Source: Planctomycetota bacterium (GTDB taxonomy: Bacteria > Planctomycetota > Planctomycetia > Pirellulales > Thermoguttaceae). Taken from it: a DNA stretch of 15,067 nt. Below the pieces are notes generated by a model. That model made no database searches. It saw only the letters and a program-made list of their open reading frames with translations, and was not told where the DNA came from. The stretch's first letter is position 1. Each line of letters starts with the position of its first letter. Below are positions 8,213-15,067 of this stretch, piece by piece. The position numbers and the translations under genes are program-made. Location: the NCBI GenBank assembly GCA_023621895.1, contig JAMOAF010001040.1, forward strand, positions 1 through 15,067, given 5' to 3'.

Positions 8213-9649
8213 TCACCTCCAGAGGGTTCTGAGCGTTCGTTTCGCCACATTCCGCAACGTCGTCGGCGCGATCTCTTCCACCGGTGTCTCCCGTTCCCAG
8301 TCGACCCAGCGGCGAACTCGCCCGCGAAGTCCGTGCCGCGAATCGACCCGCTCCGGCCGAGCGATTGCCGCCGACTGCCGCTCCCGGTATTCCACGGCGG
8401 TGGGCGAAAACCTCAGCGTCTCGGCTTCCAGCGGCAACCGGGCCGCTTTCGCGCCGCGCCGGTACTCGATCGCCAGGCCTTGCCGCACCGGCGTGTGCAC
8501 AAGCTCAACGACGTAGCCGTCTCCGTCGCGCATGACCCTTAACTGGACGCGGCGCCGCGCTCGCCACCACTCGGCCCAGGCGCTCATCGTGACCGCCCAG
8601 ACATCGGCGCGCCCTTCGATTTCTCGGAAAACGCCCTCGACCACTTCCGGATAACGGCCCAGGCGCCCCGTCGGATGCCCGTAGAGAAAGACCGGCTCTC
8701 CCGAGCCAATCTTGGCGTGAACCAGCTCGACGAAATACTCCCGCGCCGCCTCGGCGGCCTGGCGGCGCTGATCGCTCCGCGCCGCCTCCAGAACAATCCC
8801 CAAACAGACCGGATGGACGGGAATTTGCAGCACGCTCGAACCGGCCGGCAACAGCGGCAATTCATCGTAAGCCAGGGCGAACTCAGAACTGTGGCCGATC
8901 TCCAGCCGCTCGAGCGCTTTCAGCAGCGATCGGTTGAACCGGCCTCCGGGGGCCGTGAACCCGGCGGGCCGCAGCCCAGCCTCTTCGAGCACCCGGATCC
9001 CGCGCTCGATGTTCCGCAGGTTCTCTTCGTACGTCCGGTAGGTGTGGTGCCAGTAGCCGTGGCTGCCGACATCCTGTCCCGCAAGCTGCCGTACCCAGTC
9101 GAGCCGCCCTTCATAGGCCGAGCCGTTCACAAAATGGCTGACCGCGTCCGCCCTCGCCGACAGGGCGAACTGGAGACGCGCGAAATCGCGCTCGTCGAAC
9201 TCGTCGTAATCGATCCGCCAGTTAAACGCGCTGCGGTAGGGAAACGGATAGGGAGCCAAGCCAATCCAGACTCCGCCGCGCCGCTCGAGCTCCTCCTGCA
9301 AACGGGCCATCACGCCGCGCCGCAGGGCCCGCTTGTCAACCCGGGCGATCTCCTCCGAAGGCCGCAGCGGGCCAACCTGCCACTCGAAACGCTGCGTGCG
9401 ATGATCGGACCACTCGCGAAACGGGTCCTCGTCGAACGCGGCGCGCAGGAGCTCCACGTCAATCGCGATCTGGCCGGCTCGCGGCCGCCGCAGCGGCCCG
9501 TTGCGAGAATCGAACAGCAGGAACCGCCCCAGCGCGTTGCGACGGTCGCGCTCGATGTGCGGCAGCCCCTCCTGGACGAGCATCTGGCGGAGCGCCCAGG
9601 GGACGTCGTCGAGCACCAGCGGGAGCAGCGGAAGCGTGCTAGCAAACAT
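8213..9649 (-). CDS. Polysaccharide-deacetylase-like (CE4-type) protein
   Basis: A 478-residue protein with no signal peptide. Its middle resembles the NodB/CE4 deacetylase fold: motif 1 RIDYDE (about 145-150, with Asp147 and Asp149) in place of the usual TFDDG, motif 2 GSHGYWHH (about 195-202, with His197 and His201 or His202 as metal ligands), motif 3 TAPGGRF (232-238), and later LYGHP (323-327). Members remove acetyl groups from N-acetylated sugars. The first motif is diverged, so activity is uncertain. About 130 residues before the fold and a C-terminal region of about 110 residues (from 368) look like separate domains that I do not recognise. Its ATG overlaps the end of the preceding GT2 gene by 11 bases, and a cytoplasmic site of action seems likely because no export signal is seen. 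Confidence 0.78.
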   Translation of the reverse strand: MFASTLPLLPLVLDDVPWALRQMLVQEGLPHIERDRRNALGRFLLFDSRNGPLRRPRAGQIAIDVELLRAAFDEDPFREWSDHRTQRFEWQVGPLRPSEEIARVDKRALRRGVMARLQEELERRGGVWIGLAPYPFPYRSAFNWRIDYDEFDERDFARLQFALSARADAVSHFVNGSAYEGRLDWVRQLAGQDVGSHGYWHHTYRTYEENLRNIERGIRVLEEAGLRPAGFTAPGGRFNRSLLKALERLEIGHSSEFALAYDELPLLPAGSSVLQIPVHPVCLGIVLEAARSDQRRQAAEAAREYFVELVHAKIGSGEPVFLYGHPTGRLGRYPEVVEGVFREIEGRADVWAVTMSAWAEWWRARRRVQLRVMRDGDGYVVELVHTPVRQGLAIEYRRGAKAARLPLEAETLRFSPTAVEYRERQSAAIARPERVDSRHGLRGRVRRWVDWERETPVEEIAPTTLRNVAKRTLRTLWR

Positions 9650-10457
9650 GGTCGATTTCAGCCAGTCTTGGATGGGAAGCAGCGGACGGCCGGCGAATCT
9701 CCCCGGGCTGTTCGTGCCAGAGCTGCCAGTGGCGCCTCGCCAGCACCCACTGGCTGTAGCCGCTCAACAGCGCGAATTGCCAGCCAACCGGGCCGTCGAG
9801 GGCGCCGAATTTGTAGACCAGGCGGCGGAAGATTTCCCGGATCGGCATGACCAAGGCGTCGCAACGCCGCGGCGGCCGGCCGGCGCGCACGCGCCCCAGG
9901 GCCTCCAACCGCGTGTAGCGGTCGATCTTTTCCAGCAGAGCCTCGCGCGTCGGCAGCGTCCGGTGTTCGAGCCAGCCGGCCAGGCTGCCGATCCGCCCCG
10001 CGACGGCGAGCACCTCGTGAACGTCGCCGCGCCACCGCCCGGCGTGCCGCCGGAACAGGCGCACCGGCCGGTCGTCCTGTGTGCCGCCGCGGCGCACGCG
10101 CCGGCCGAGAATTTCGCTGCGGATGGGAACCCGCCAGGCCGCGTACCGCGGGTTGCCGATCGCCCGCCGAATCTCGCCCACGAGCCGCGCCGTGGGCCGC
10201 TCGTCGGCATCGAGCGAAAATACCCAATCGCCGCGCGCCAGGCCGAGCACGCGGTTTCGCTGGTGCGCGAATGTGTCGAACTCGTGGATTACCACCCGGC
10301 AACCGTGCGACCGGGCCACCTCGACCGTGCCGTCGGTCGAACCGCTGTCCACCACCACGACCTCGCCGGCCCAGCCCAGGCGCGGCAGCAACTCGCGCAG
10401 GTTGCCCTCCTCGTTCCTTGTGATCAGCGCCGCGCTGACAAGCGGAATCCGGTTCAC
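9639..10457 (-). CDS. Family 2 glycosyltransferase, WaaE/KdtX-like
   Basis: A 272-residue GT-A enzyme of the usual length for WaaE/KdtX-type LPS core glycosyltransferases. It opens with SAALITRNEEGNL (about 8-20), followed by VVDSGSTDGT (35-44), HQRNRVLGLARGDWVFSLDADE ending in the metal-binding Asp-Ala-Asp (83-85), and VHEVL (146-150) with the His typical of the group. The C-terminal part (about 205-240, REIFRRLVYKFG and SGYSQWVLARR) is the family's membrane-associating helix region. It probably adds a hexose to a lipid-linked core in the cytoplasm. The GTG start at 10457 overlaps the preceding stop by four bases (GTGA) and has GGAGG six bases upstream; the long upstream frame to 10805 is only the shadow of the previous gene. 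Confidence 0.9.
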   Translation of the reverse strand: MNRIPLVSAALITRNEEGNLRELLPRLGWAGEVVVVDSGSTDGTVEVARSHGCRVVIHEFDTFAHQRNRVLGLARGDWVFSLDADERPTARLVGEIRRAIGNPRYAAWRVPIRSEILGRRVRRGGTQDDRPVRLFRRHAGRWRGDVHEVLAVAGRIGSLAGWLEHRTLPTREALLEKIDRYTRLEALGRVRAGRPPRRCDALVMPIREIFRRLVYKFGALDGPVGWQFALLSGYSQWVLARRHWQLWHEQPGEIRRPSAASHPRLAEIDHVC

Positions 10458-11191
10458 GAGCCCCCTCCCAATCGCCGTGCGACCAGGCCGAAACGCGCGA
10501 CCCACCGCAAGTTGTAATAGACGGCCACGGCCGCCAGTTCGACCGTCATCAGGCCGCTGGCCAGCGCGGCCGCCAGAAGATGGAGCCGAATGTCGGCGTC
10601 GCCGGGCAGGTGGTAGGCGGCGCGGAGCCATCCAAGGCGCTCCGGTTGGGCGGCGTCCCGCTCCTTCGCGGCCTTCTCCAGCAAGCGCTGCTCGGCCAGA
10701 CCGGTCATGAACAGGTACTTTCCGCCGAGAAAGGCGATCAAGAGAAACCAGGGGAGCGGATTCTGGCCCAGGGCCGCGGCCGCATAGGCTGAAGCGGTGT
10801 GCCACGCCACCTCGTTGAGCTCATCCACGTTGGCGTCGAGCCATTGGCCGAAGACGCTGCCGCTCCCCTGCCGGCGCGCCAGTGCCCCATCGGTCCGGTC
10901 CATCATCCACGCGGCCAGAACCAGGACCGCGGCAACCGGACCGCCCGACGGATCGGCCAGCAGCCAACCGGCGGCCGCAAGCCCCAGCACGAGACCGGCC
11001 AGGGTCACATGGACCGGCCTGGCGCGCGTGGCCGCCAACCGGCTGGCGAGCCGCTCGGTGATCGGCAACAGGTACCACCGGGAGATCGGGTAGGCCCGGG
11101 CTCGCGCCCGCTGCACCAGGGCGCGGCCGTCCGGGCTTGGAGACCGGTCGGCGAGCGGTTCGGCGGCTGGGTGGAGGGCGGCCCGGCTCAT
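10454..11191 (-). CDS. CDP-alcohol phosphatidyltransferase, canonical motif
   Basis: A 245-residue integral membrane protein with the complete family motif D-x2-DG-x2-AR-x8-G-x3-D-x3-D at Asp98, Asp101-Gly102, Ala105-Arg106, Gly115, Asp119 and Asp123. Such enzymes bind two metal ions and exchange CMP on a CDP-linked alcohol for another alcohol, making phospholipids or phosphodiester-linked polar lipids. Membrane segments lie at about 62-79, 84-97, 130-158 and 203-225. The substrate cannot be told; the location inside a glycan operon suggests a lipid or glycan part of the product rather than general phospholipid synthesis. The ATG at 11191 overlaps the preceding GT2 stop by four bases (ATGA) and has GGGGAGG about seven bases upstream, which rejects the longer frame to 11515. 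Confidence 0.9.
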   Translation of the reverse strand: MSRAALHPAAEPLADRSPSPDGRALVQRARARAYPISRWYLLPITERLASRLAATRARPVHVTLAGLVLGLAAAGWLLADPSGGPVAAVLVLAAWMMDRTDGALARRQGSGSVFGQWLDANVDELNEVAWHTASAYAAAALGQNPLPWFLLIAFLGGKYLFMTGLAEQRLLEKAAKERDAAQPERLGWLRAAYHLPGDADIRLHLLAAALASGLMTVELAAVAVYYNLRWVARFGLVARRLGGGS

Positions 11192-12285
11192 GGCAGCGCC
11201 TCCCCGGCGGATTGCCGCTGGAGAGGCGCGGCGGCCGCCGGAGCGCTCTGCCGGCGGCCGATATCGACGCGGAATCGATGCGGCCAGTAAGACAAATCGC
11301 CCGGTTCCGGGCTGGTCAGCATGCGTTGCGGATGGAATCGCCGGAAGAACTCCCGCTCCCTCGCGGTGCCGGCGGCCGAGCTTGCCCGTGGCCGGTTCGC
11401 CCGCCAAAGGGCCCCGGCGGCGAGAAATGCGCGGACGAGCGCCCAGCGGCGGCGGCGTCCAACCAGGGGCGCGCGGGCCACGTCCCAGATCAGCCGCAAG
11501 GGCAAGTGAAACCACTGCCGAGCCACGTGGGCCGGATGCCTAAGGTTCTTCCACTGGAAAAGAAGCGTGTTTCGCAGCGCCAAATGATCGTTGCCCGACG
11601 GCCCGAAGGCCGGGCCGAACGACGCCATCCCGATATGGTAGGCCACCGAGCGGGGTACGTACCGCGCGTGGTAGCCCGCCAAGAATCCCCGGTAGGCGAA
11701 GTCGAGGTCCTCGATCCGGCCGGGCAGGTAAATCGGGTCGAACCCGCCCAGCTCGACGAACCTGCGGCAGTCGACGGCCATCGCCGCGCCCGCCGAAGCG
11801 GTCAGATCGGGCCGATCGACGACCTCTTCGTGGCCGGGAAAACGTCCCGTCGCTTGAACGAGGCCCCACCGCCAGCGGACGGCGGTCTTCAATCCCTCGT
11901 ACGTCCGGCCGTCGATCTGCCAGCAGAGCGGCGCGGTCATGAAGCACGCGGGATCGCCCAGCGGCGGCGGCGCCAACGGTTCCACAAGAGGATCGATCGC
12001 CGTGGGCGCCAGCTTCACGTCGTTGTTCAGCAACACCGCTACGTCGGCGTCGAGCGACGCGACGACTTCGTTGAACGAGCAAAGCGAGCGGTTTTCGCAC
12101 TCAATCAGCCCAACGCCCGGATGTTTCCGGCGAAGCCACTCGACCGAGTCGTCGCTCGACCCGTTGTCGATCACCGTCACTTCGCAGCGGCGGCGCGACT
12201 GGCTCGCCGCGCTGGTGACCGTCGGCAGGCATTGGGCCAGGAGAGAGCGACCATTGTAGTTGAGAACGAGAATTTGGATCAGCAT
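11188..12285 (-). CDS. Family 2 glycosyltransferase, rhamnosyltransferase-like
   Basis: A 365-residue GT-A enzyme. It starts QILVLNYNG (4-12), then VIDNGSSDDS (38-47), a CSFNEVV stretch (69-75), the LLNNDV motif (85-90) that replaces the DXD metal site in rhamnosyltransferases of the WbbL/RfbF kind, and IEDLDF (191-196) with the likely catalytic acidic pair. Residues about 235-300 are an amphipathic, basic region that may contact the membrane. The C-terminal 50 residues are low-complexity and Ala/Pro/Gln rich. It probably adds a deoxyhexose or hexose in the cytoplasm. The ATG at 12285 opens directly into the fold; no Shine-Dalgarno sequence is seen. It follows a 162-base gap after the previous gene and overlaps the next one by four bases. 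Confidence 0.9.
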   Translation of the reverse strand: MLIQILVLNYNGRSLLAQCLPTVTSAASQSRRRCEVTVIDNGSSDDSVEWLRRKHPGVGLIECENRSLCSFNEVVASLDADVAVLLNNDVKLAPTAIDPLVEPLAPPPLGDPACFMTAPLCWQIDGRTYEGLKTAVRWRWGLVQATGRFPGHEEVVDRPDLTASAGAAMAVDCRRFVELGGFDPIYLPGRIEDLDFAYRGFLAGYHARYVPRSVAYHIGMASFGPAFGPSGNDHLALRNTLLFQWKNLRHPAHVARQWFHLPLRLIWDVARAPLVGRRRRWALVRAFLAAGALWRANRPRASSAAGTAREREFFRRFHPQRMLTSPEPGDLSYWPHRFRVDIGRRQSAPAAAAPLQRQSAGEALP

Positions 12286-12447
12286 CGTGAGGCGTCGCGG
12301 GTCCGCGCATTCGGACAGGGCGAGACAATCGGCACGCCTGCGCGCCGTCAAGCCGTTCGAGAAACGCAGCCTCGACTTTTCCCTCCTTGGGGGCCCCTGT
12401 GACTTCCTTGGCAAACCCAACACGATAGGCCATTTGGAACAGCCAGG
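12286..12447. other. Longest gap within the glycan operon
   Basis: These 162 bases separate the Asp-to-His CDP-alcohol transferase gene from the rhamnosyltransferase-like gene. It is the longest gap in an otherwise tight operon. It contains a short GC palindrome, GGGGCCCC, near 12390, and a GTCCG/CGGAC pair near 12300-12315. No clear promoter, terminator or small gene is seen. It could hold an internal promoter or an RNA structure. Confidence 0.4.
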
Positions 12448-13368
12448 TCAAGACGACTGTTGGTCGCTGCAATTACCCGAATTAGCCGGCTTCTCAGGAT
12501 TGCTGTCCTCAACCATCCACCACCCGCTCCGAAAGACGAGGCTCTTTCCGGGAGGGACACAATACCAGGCGGAGAACTCCGCCTCGGCCGCCTCGCTGGC
12601 CTGCGATCGGGCGATCGTCCCTAGAGCGGTGAAAAACGCCAGCGGAACGGCCGCGCCGACATACGCAAGTGCGGCCGGCAGAAAAGTGCCCTCGGCGATG
12701 ATTCCAGCCAGCGCAACGCAAGTCACCGCGTTCATCACAACGTGCATCTCCGTCGACTTGCGAGCCAGCCACGCGGCGCGGCGGAGCCAGCCGCTGGGAA
12801 TCGGCGGCTGCGGCTCGGGCCGCCCGCCCCCGCCGCCATGGACCTCGAGCTTGCCGCGAACACGCTTGAGGCGCTGAACGAACGCCTTGTAGCGGGCGTC
12901 GTGGCGGGCCGAAAGGAGCACGAGCGACATTGCCCAGATCGCTCCGCCGAACGCCCAGATCGGATTGCCGGTGGCCGCGACCAGTCCGGCTCCGGCGCCG
13001 AGGGGGACAAGCAGGTTGATCGTGTGGTGCATCAGGTAATCGAGCTCGACCCCGTCGAGCGATGCCGTGCCGCGGAGCCGCGCCAATTGCCCGTCGACGT
13101 GGTCGAGAAGATACCACGCTTGCAGCAGCGCCGCGCCGAGCGCCCATCCGGCAACGCTCCCCATGGCCAGCGCCCCGGCAGCCGCCGCGCCGCACGCCCA
13201 TGCGGCGAGCGTCGCCATGCCGGCCGAAACACCCCAGGGCGACACGACCCAAGTCACCCGCAACGCGGCTGGGCGAACCAGCCGCCTCGCCATCCAGTTG
13301 CCGATCCGCCGGTGATCCGGCTTCTGGCATCGTTGCTCCAGGCTGACCAGCGACATCCGTTTCATCAT
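12448..13368 (-). CDS. CDP-alcohol phosphatidyltransferase-like, last Asp replaced by His
   Basis: A 306-residue integral membrane protein of the CDP-alcohol phosphatidyltransferase family. The motif reads Asp89-x2-Asp92-Gly93-x2-Ala96-Arg97-x8-Gly106-x3-Asp110-x3-His114, so three metal-binding aspartates are present but the fourth, proposed as the catalytic base in this family, is histidine. The nucleotide sequence reads clearly through this codon (CAC). Membrane segments are at about 47-70, 72-88, 115-150, and 210-255. A charged Gly-rich loop (about 165-195) and a C-terminal tail of about 40 polar residues (266-306) are additional. It may use an unusual acceptor or mechanism, or have lost activity. 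The start has ACAGGA four bases upstream. It lies 47 bases after the flippase gene. Confidence 0.85.
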   Translation of the reverse strand: MMKRMSLVSLEQRCQKPDHRRIGNWMARRLVRPAALRVTWVVSPWGVSAGMATLAAWACGAAAAGALAMGSVAGWALGAALLQAWYLLDHVDGQLARLRGTASLDGVELDYLMHHTINLLVPLGAGAGLVAATGNPIWAFGGAIWAMSLVLLSARHDARYKAFVQRLKRVRGKLEVHGGGGGRPEPQPPIPSGWLRRAAWLARKSTEMHVVMNAVTCVALAGIIAEGTFLPAALAYVGAAVPLAFFTALGTIARSQASEAAEAEFSAWYCVPPGKSLVFRSGWWMVEDSNPEKPANSGNCSDQQSS

Positions 13369-13387
13369 GCAATCCTGTCCATATCAC

Positions 13388-13417
13388 GACCCCGGCAGGT
13401 CCAGTCTCGCCGGGGTC
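13388..13417 (-). promoter_or_regulatory. Perfect 9-bp hairpin at the flippase stop codon
   Basis: GACCCCGGC at 13388-13396 pairs without mismatch with GCCGGGGTC at 13409-13417, leaving a 12-base loop. In the operon transcript the stem begins within the stop codon of the flippase and ends 19 bases before the next start. There is no U-run after it, so it is not a typical intrinsic terminator. It might stabilise or stop the transcript end, or adjust expression between the flippase and the genes behind it. Confidence 0.4.
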
Positions 13418-14951
13418 AAAAGGCCCGGCGGCGGTTCCGGAAAAGTTCACGCCACCCGCCCCAGTGCCAGCCCAGGCCGCAGCTCAAGGCCCAGACCACG
13501 ATCACCGCGGCCGCCTTGCCAACGGTCAGGGCCAGCCCCGCCTGCTGGCCCGGCAGACGCAGCTCCAGCGCGATTGCCGCCGTCAGCGTGGGCGCCAGCC
13601 CGAGCGCGGTCAGGACAAGGTAACGGCGCCGCCCCGCTCGGTCGAGTTCTTGCCAAAACGACACGGCGACCACGAGCACCGTGTAGGCGACATAGGCGAA
13701 GGCCGTCGCCGCCGCCACGCCCGCAAGCCCCGCCGAGCCGGTCAGCGCCAGGTGGTTGCCCAGGGCGGCAAGGGGAATTGCCGGAAGGATCGCCAACAGC
13801 GCGCGCCTTTCGCGCCCCACGGCCACAAGATATTGTCCGGCGGGGAGCGAAAGGATCAAGGCCACCGTCGCCGGCGCCAGCCAGATCACGGCCGGCAAGC
13901 CGCTGCGATAGTCCGGCAGCATGTGGTGCAGAATCGGTACGGCCAACACGACCGCCAGGGCCGCCGGGAGGACCATCGCCGCCGCGTGTAACTCGCTGGC
14001 CACGGCCGCCAGCAGCGCCACCTCGCGGCGGCTCCCCGTCTGGCCGAACTTCTCGCCGTAACGCGGGTTCATGACCACCGAAAGCATGTTCCCCAAGCCG
14101 TAAAGCTGCCCGGATACCATCAACGCCACGGAGTAACAGCCCAATTGGAACTCGCGGTCGCTCAGGTAGCTGAGGATCATCAACTTGTCGAGCGAGCGAA
14201 ACACCGTGATCATCGTGCCCGCCAAGAGGATCGGCGCGCCGACGCCGATCAGCCGGCGAATCTCCGCCCCGTCGAAAGCCCAGCGAAGCGCCGACCTCTG
14301 ATAGGTCTGCACGAACAAGAACGCGGCGACCAGCACGACCAGCGTCCCAAAATACAGCCCCTCAAGCCCCCACAGCCATGTCGCGGCCCCGCCGATCGCC
14401 AGGGTCAGGGCGGCTTCCAGGATCGAGAGCCGCGAAGTCAGCGCAAAGGCCTGCTGGGCGCGGAGAATCGTCACCTGGAAAGAGACATAGCGCGAAAGAA
14501 TCGCCAGGCCTCCGGCGACGATCAAGCCGACTGCCCAAGGGCCGGCGAACAGCCCCTCGCCGGACCAGCCTACCCAGATCGCCGCGCCGAGCAGGATCGC
14601 CGCGTAAAGCAGGCTCGTGATCGTGTTGAAGGTAAACGCCAGGTTCAGCCCCCGATCACTCTCCGCCGCCTTGCTGCGACCGAGCGCGATCGTGTAATCG
14701 CGAATCGCCCCTTTGCTGATGCCCAGGTTGGCATAGTTGCCATAGCTCAGGAGCATCTTGATCGCCTGCCAGACGCCCATCTGGGCCGGGCTGAGCAGCA
14801 TCCGCAGAAGCAGGCTCGTGACGACACCCATCGCGTGGCAGACGGCGGTCGCGCCACTCACCACGAGCCAATCGGTAAGCACGCGCCGCCAGCCGCTCGC
14901 CGGCGCCGAAGCGGCCGGGATGCTCACATGATCGAGAACCTGAATCCGCAT
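13416..14951 (-). CDS. Polysaccharide flippase (Wzx/MATE-like)
   Basis: A 511-residue integral membrane protein with about twelve to fourteen hydrophobic segments spread over its full length, the expected size and layout for lipid-linked oligosaccharide flippases of the MOP (MVF/PST/MATE-like) superfamily. N-terminal SGATAVCHAMGVVTSLLLRMLLSP (about 32-55, quoted here only in part as a membrane helix with Arg) and the MGVWQAIKMLLSYGNYANLGI region (about 58-79) resemble the start of Wzx proteins. It would move the lipid-linked glycan built by the enzymes downstream across the inner membrane. It is the first gene of the leftward operon within this window. The ATG at 14951 has AGGAGG eleven bases upstream, a slightly long spacing. 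Confidence 0.85.
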   Translation of the reverse strand: MRIQVLDHVSIPAASAPASGWRRVLTDWLVVSGATAVCHAMGVVTSLLLRMLLSPAQMGVWQAIKMLLSYGNYANLGISKGAIRDYTIALGRSKAAESDRGLNLAFTFNTITSLLYAAILLGAAIWVGWSGEGLFAGPWAVGLIVAGGLAILSRYVSFQVTILRAQQAFALTSRLSILEAALTLAIGGAATWLWGLEGLYFGTLVVLVAAFLFVQTYQRSALRWAFDGAEIRRLIGVGAPILLAGTMITVFRSLDKLMILSYLSDREFQLGCYSVALMVSGQLYGLGNMLSVVMNPRYGEKFGQTGSRREVALLAAVASELHAAAMVLPAALAVVLAVPILHHMLPDYRSGLPAVIWLAPATVALILSLPAGQYLVAVGRERRALLAILPAIPLAALGNHLALTGSAGLAGVAAATAFAYVAYTVLVVAVSFWQELDRAGRRRYLVLTALGLAPTLTAAIALELRLPGQQAGLALTVGKAAAVIVVWALSCGLGWHWGGWRELFRNRRRAF

Positions 14952-15067
14952 TACCTGATGCGCCTCCTTGCCTACCGAATGCCGATCGCTTGCCTGGGAG
15001 GCCGTCCCACCGTTCTACGCGGCTGCCATTGGGCCTGGTTCGCCGAATCGCCCGACATCACCCGGCC

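Noticed and set aside
6927..8516. Long rightward open frame of 529 codons
   Set aside because: It lies antisense to the GT4 and GT9 genes, which have clear motifs. Its translation is rich in Arg, Pro and Gln without any domain, as is usual for antisense frames in GC-rich DNA.
12101..12472. Leftward open frame of 123 codons spanning the operon gap
   Set aside because: It overlaps the ends of both neighbouring genes in another frame and has no domain or good ribosome binding site.
14972..15067. Leftward frame open to the right edge, ending in TAG at 14972
   Set aside because: It gives 31 codons with no recognisable motif. Another frame is also open from the edge to 15015, so no partial gene can be supported.

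Overview
The window is a GC-rich bacterial chromosome segment, most likely from a planctomycete. This rests on the combination of a DUF4254 protein, a secreted endonuclease/exonuclease/phosphatase-fold protein, a membrane-anchored M28 enzyme and a dense GC-rich glycan locus; it is an inference, since no marker gene such as 16S rRNA is present. No tRNA, rRNA, insertion sequence, CRISPR array or phage gene was recognised.

Left part (about 1-3430). A DUF4254 gene reads leftward (188-790). Divergent from it, three genes read rightward: a secreted or anchored endonuclease/exonuclease/phosphatase-fold protein (898-1761), an anchored zinc-dependent M28 protein that resembles glutaminyl cyclase (1854-2912), and a small membrane protein (2931-3422).

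Right part (3504-14951). Ten genes all read leftward and converge on the first block. In transcription order they encode a Wzx/MATE-like flippase, a CDP-alcohol phosphatidyltransferase-like protein whose last motif aspartate is histidine, a rhamnosyltransferase-like GT2, a canonical CDP-alcohol phosphatidyltransferase, a WaaE/KdtX-like GT2, a polysaccharide-deacetylase-like protein, a GT4, a GT9 (heptosyltransferase family), a 71-residue membrane protein and a GT-C-like integral membrane protein. Most junctions from the second GT2 onward overlap by 4 to 11 bases (ATGA or GTGA in several cases) and several starts carry strong Shine-Dalgarno sequences inside the preceding gene, so this looks like a translationally coupled operon.

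Together the ten genes look like an assembly line for a cell-surface glycan or glycolipid. Cytosolic nucleotide-sugar transferases (two GT2, GT4, GT9) would build the chain, the flippase would export it, and the GT-C-like protein would add a sugar from a lipid carrier outside the inner membrane. The deacetylase-like protein would trim it. The two CDP-alcohol transferases suggest a phosphodiester-linked alcohol (for example an inositol, glycerol or amino-alcohol phosphate), either as the lipid base or as a decoration. No cytidylyltransferase, initiating phosphoglycosyltransferase, polymerase or ligase lies in the window, so those parts must be encoded elsewhere. The exact product is unknown; the pairing of two different CDP-alcohol transferases with this enzyme set is the most interesting feature here.
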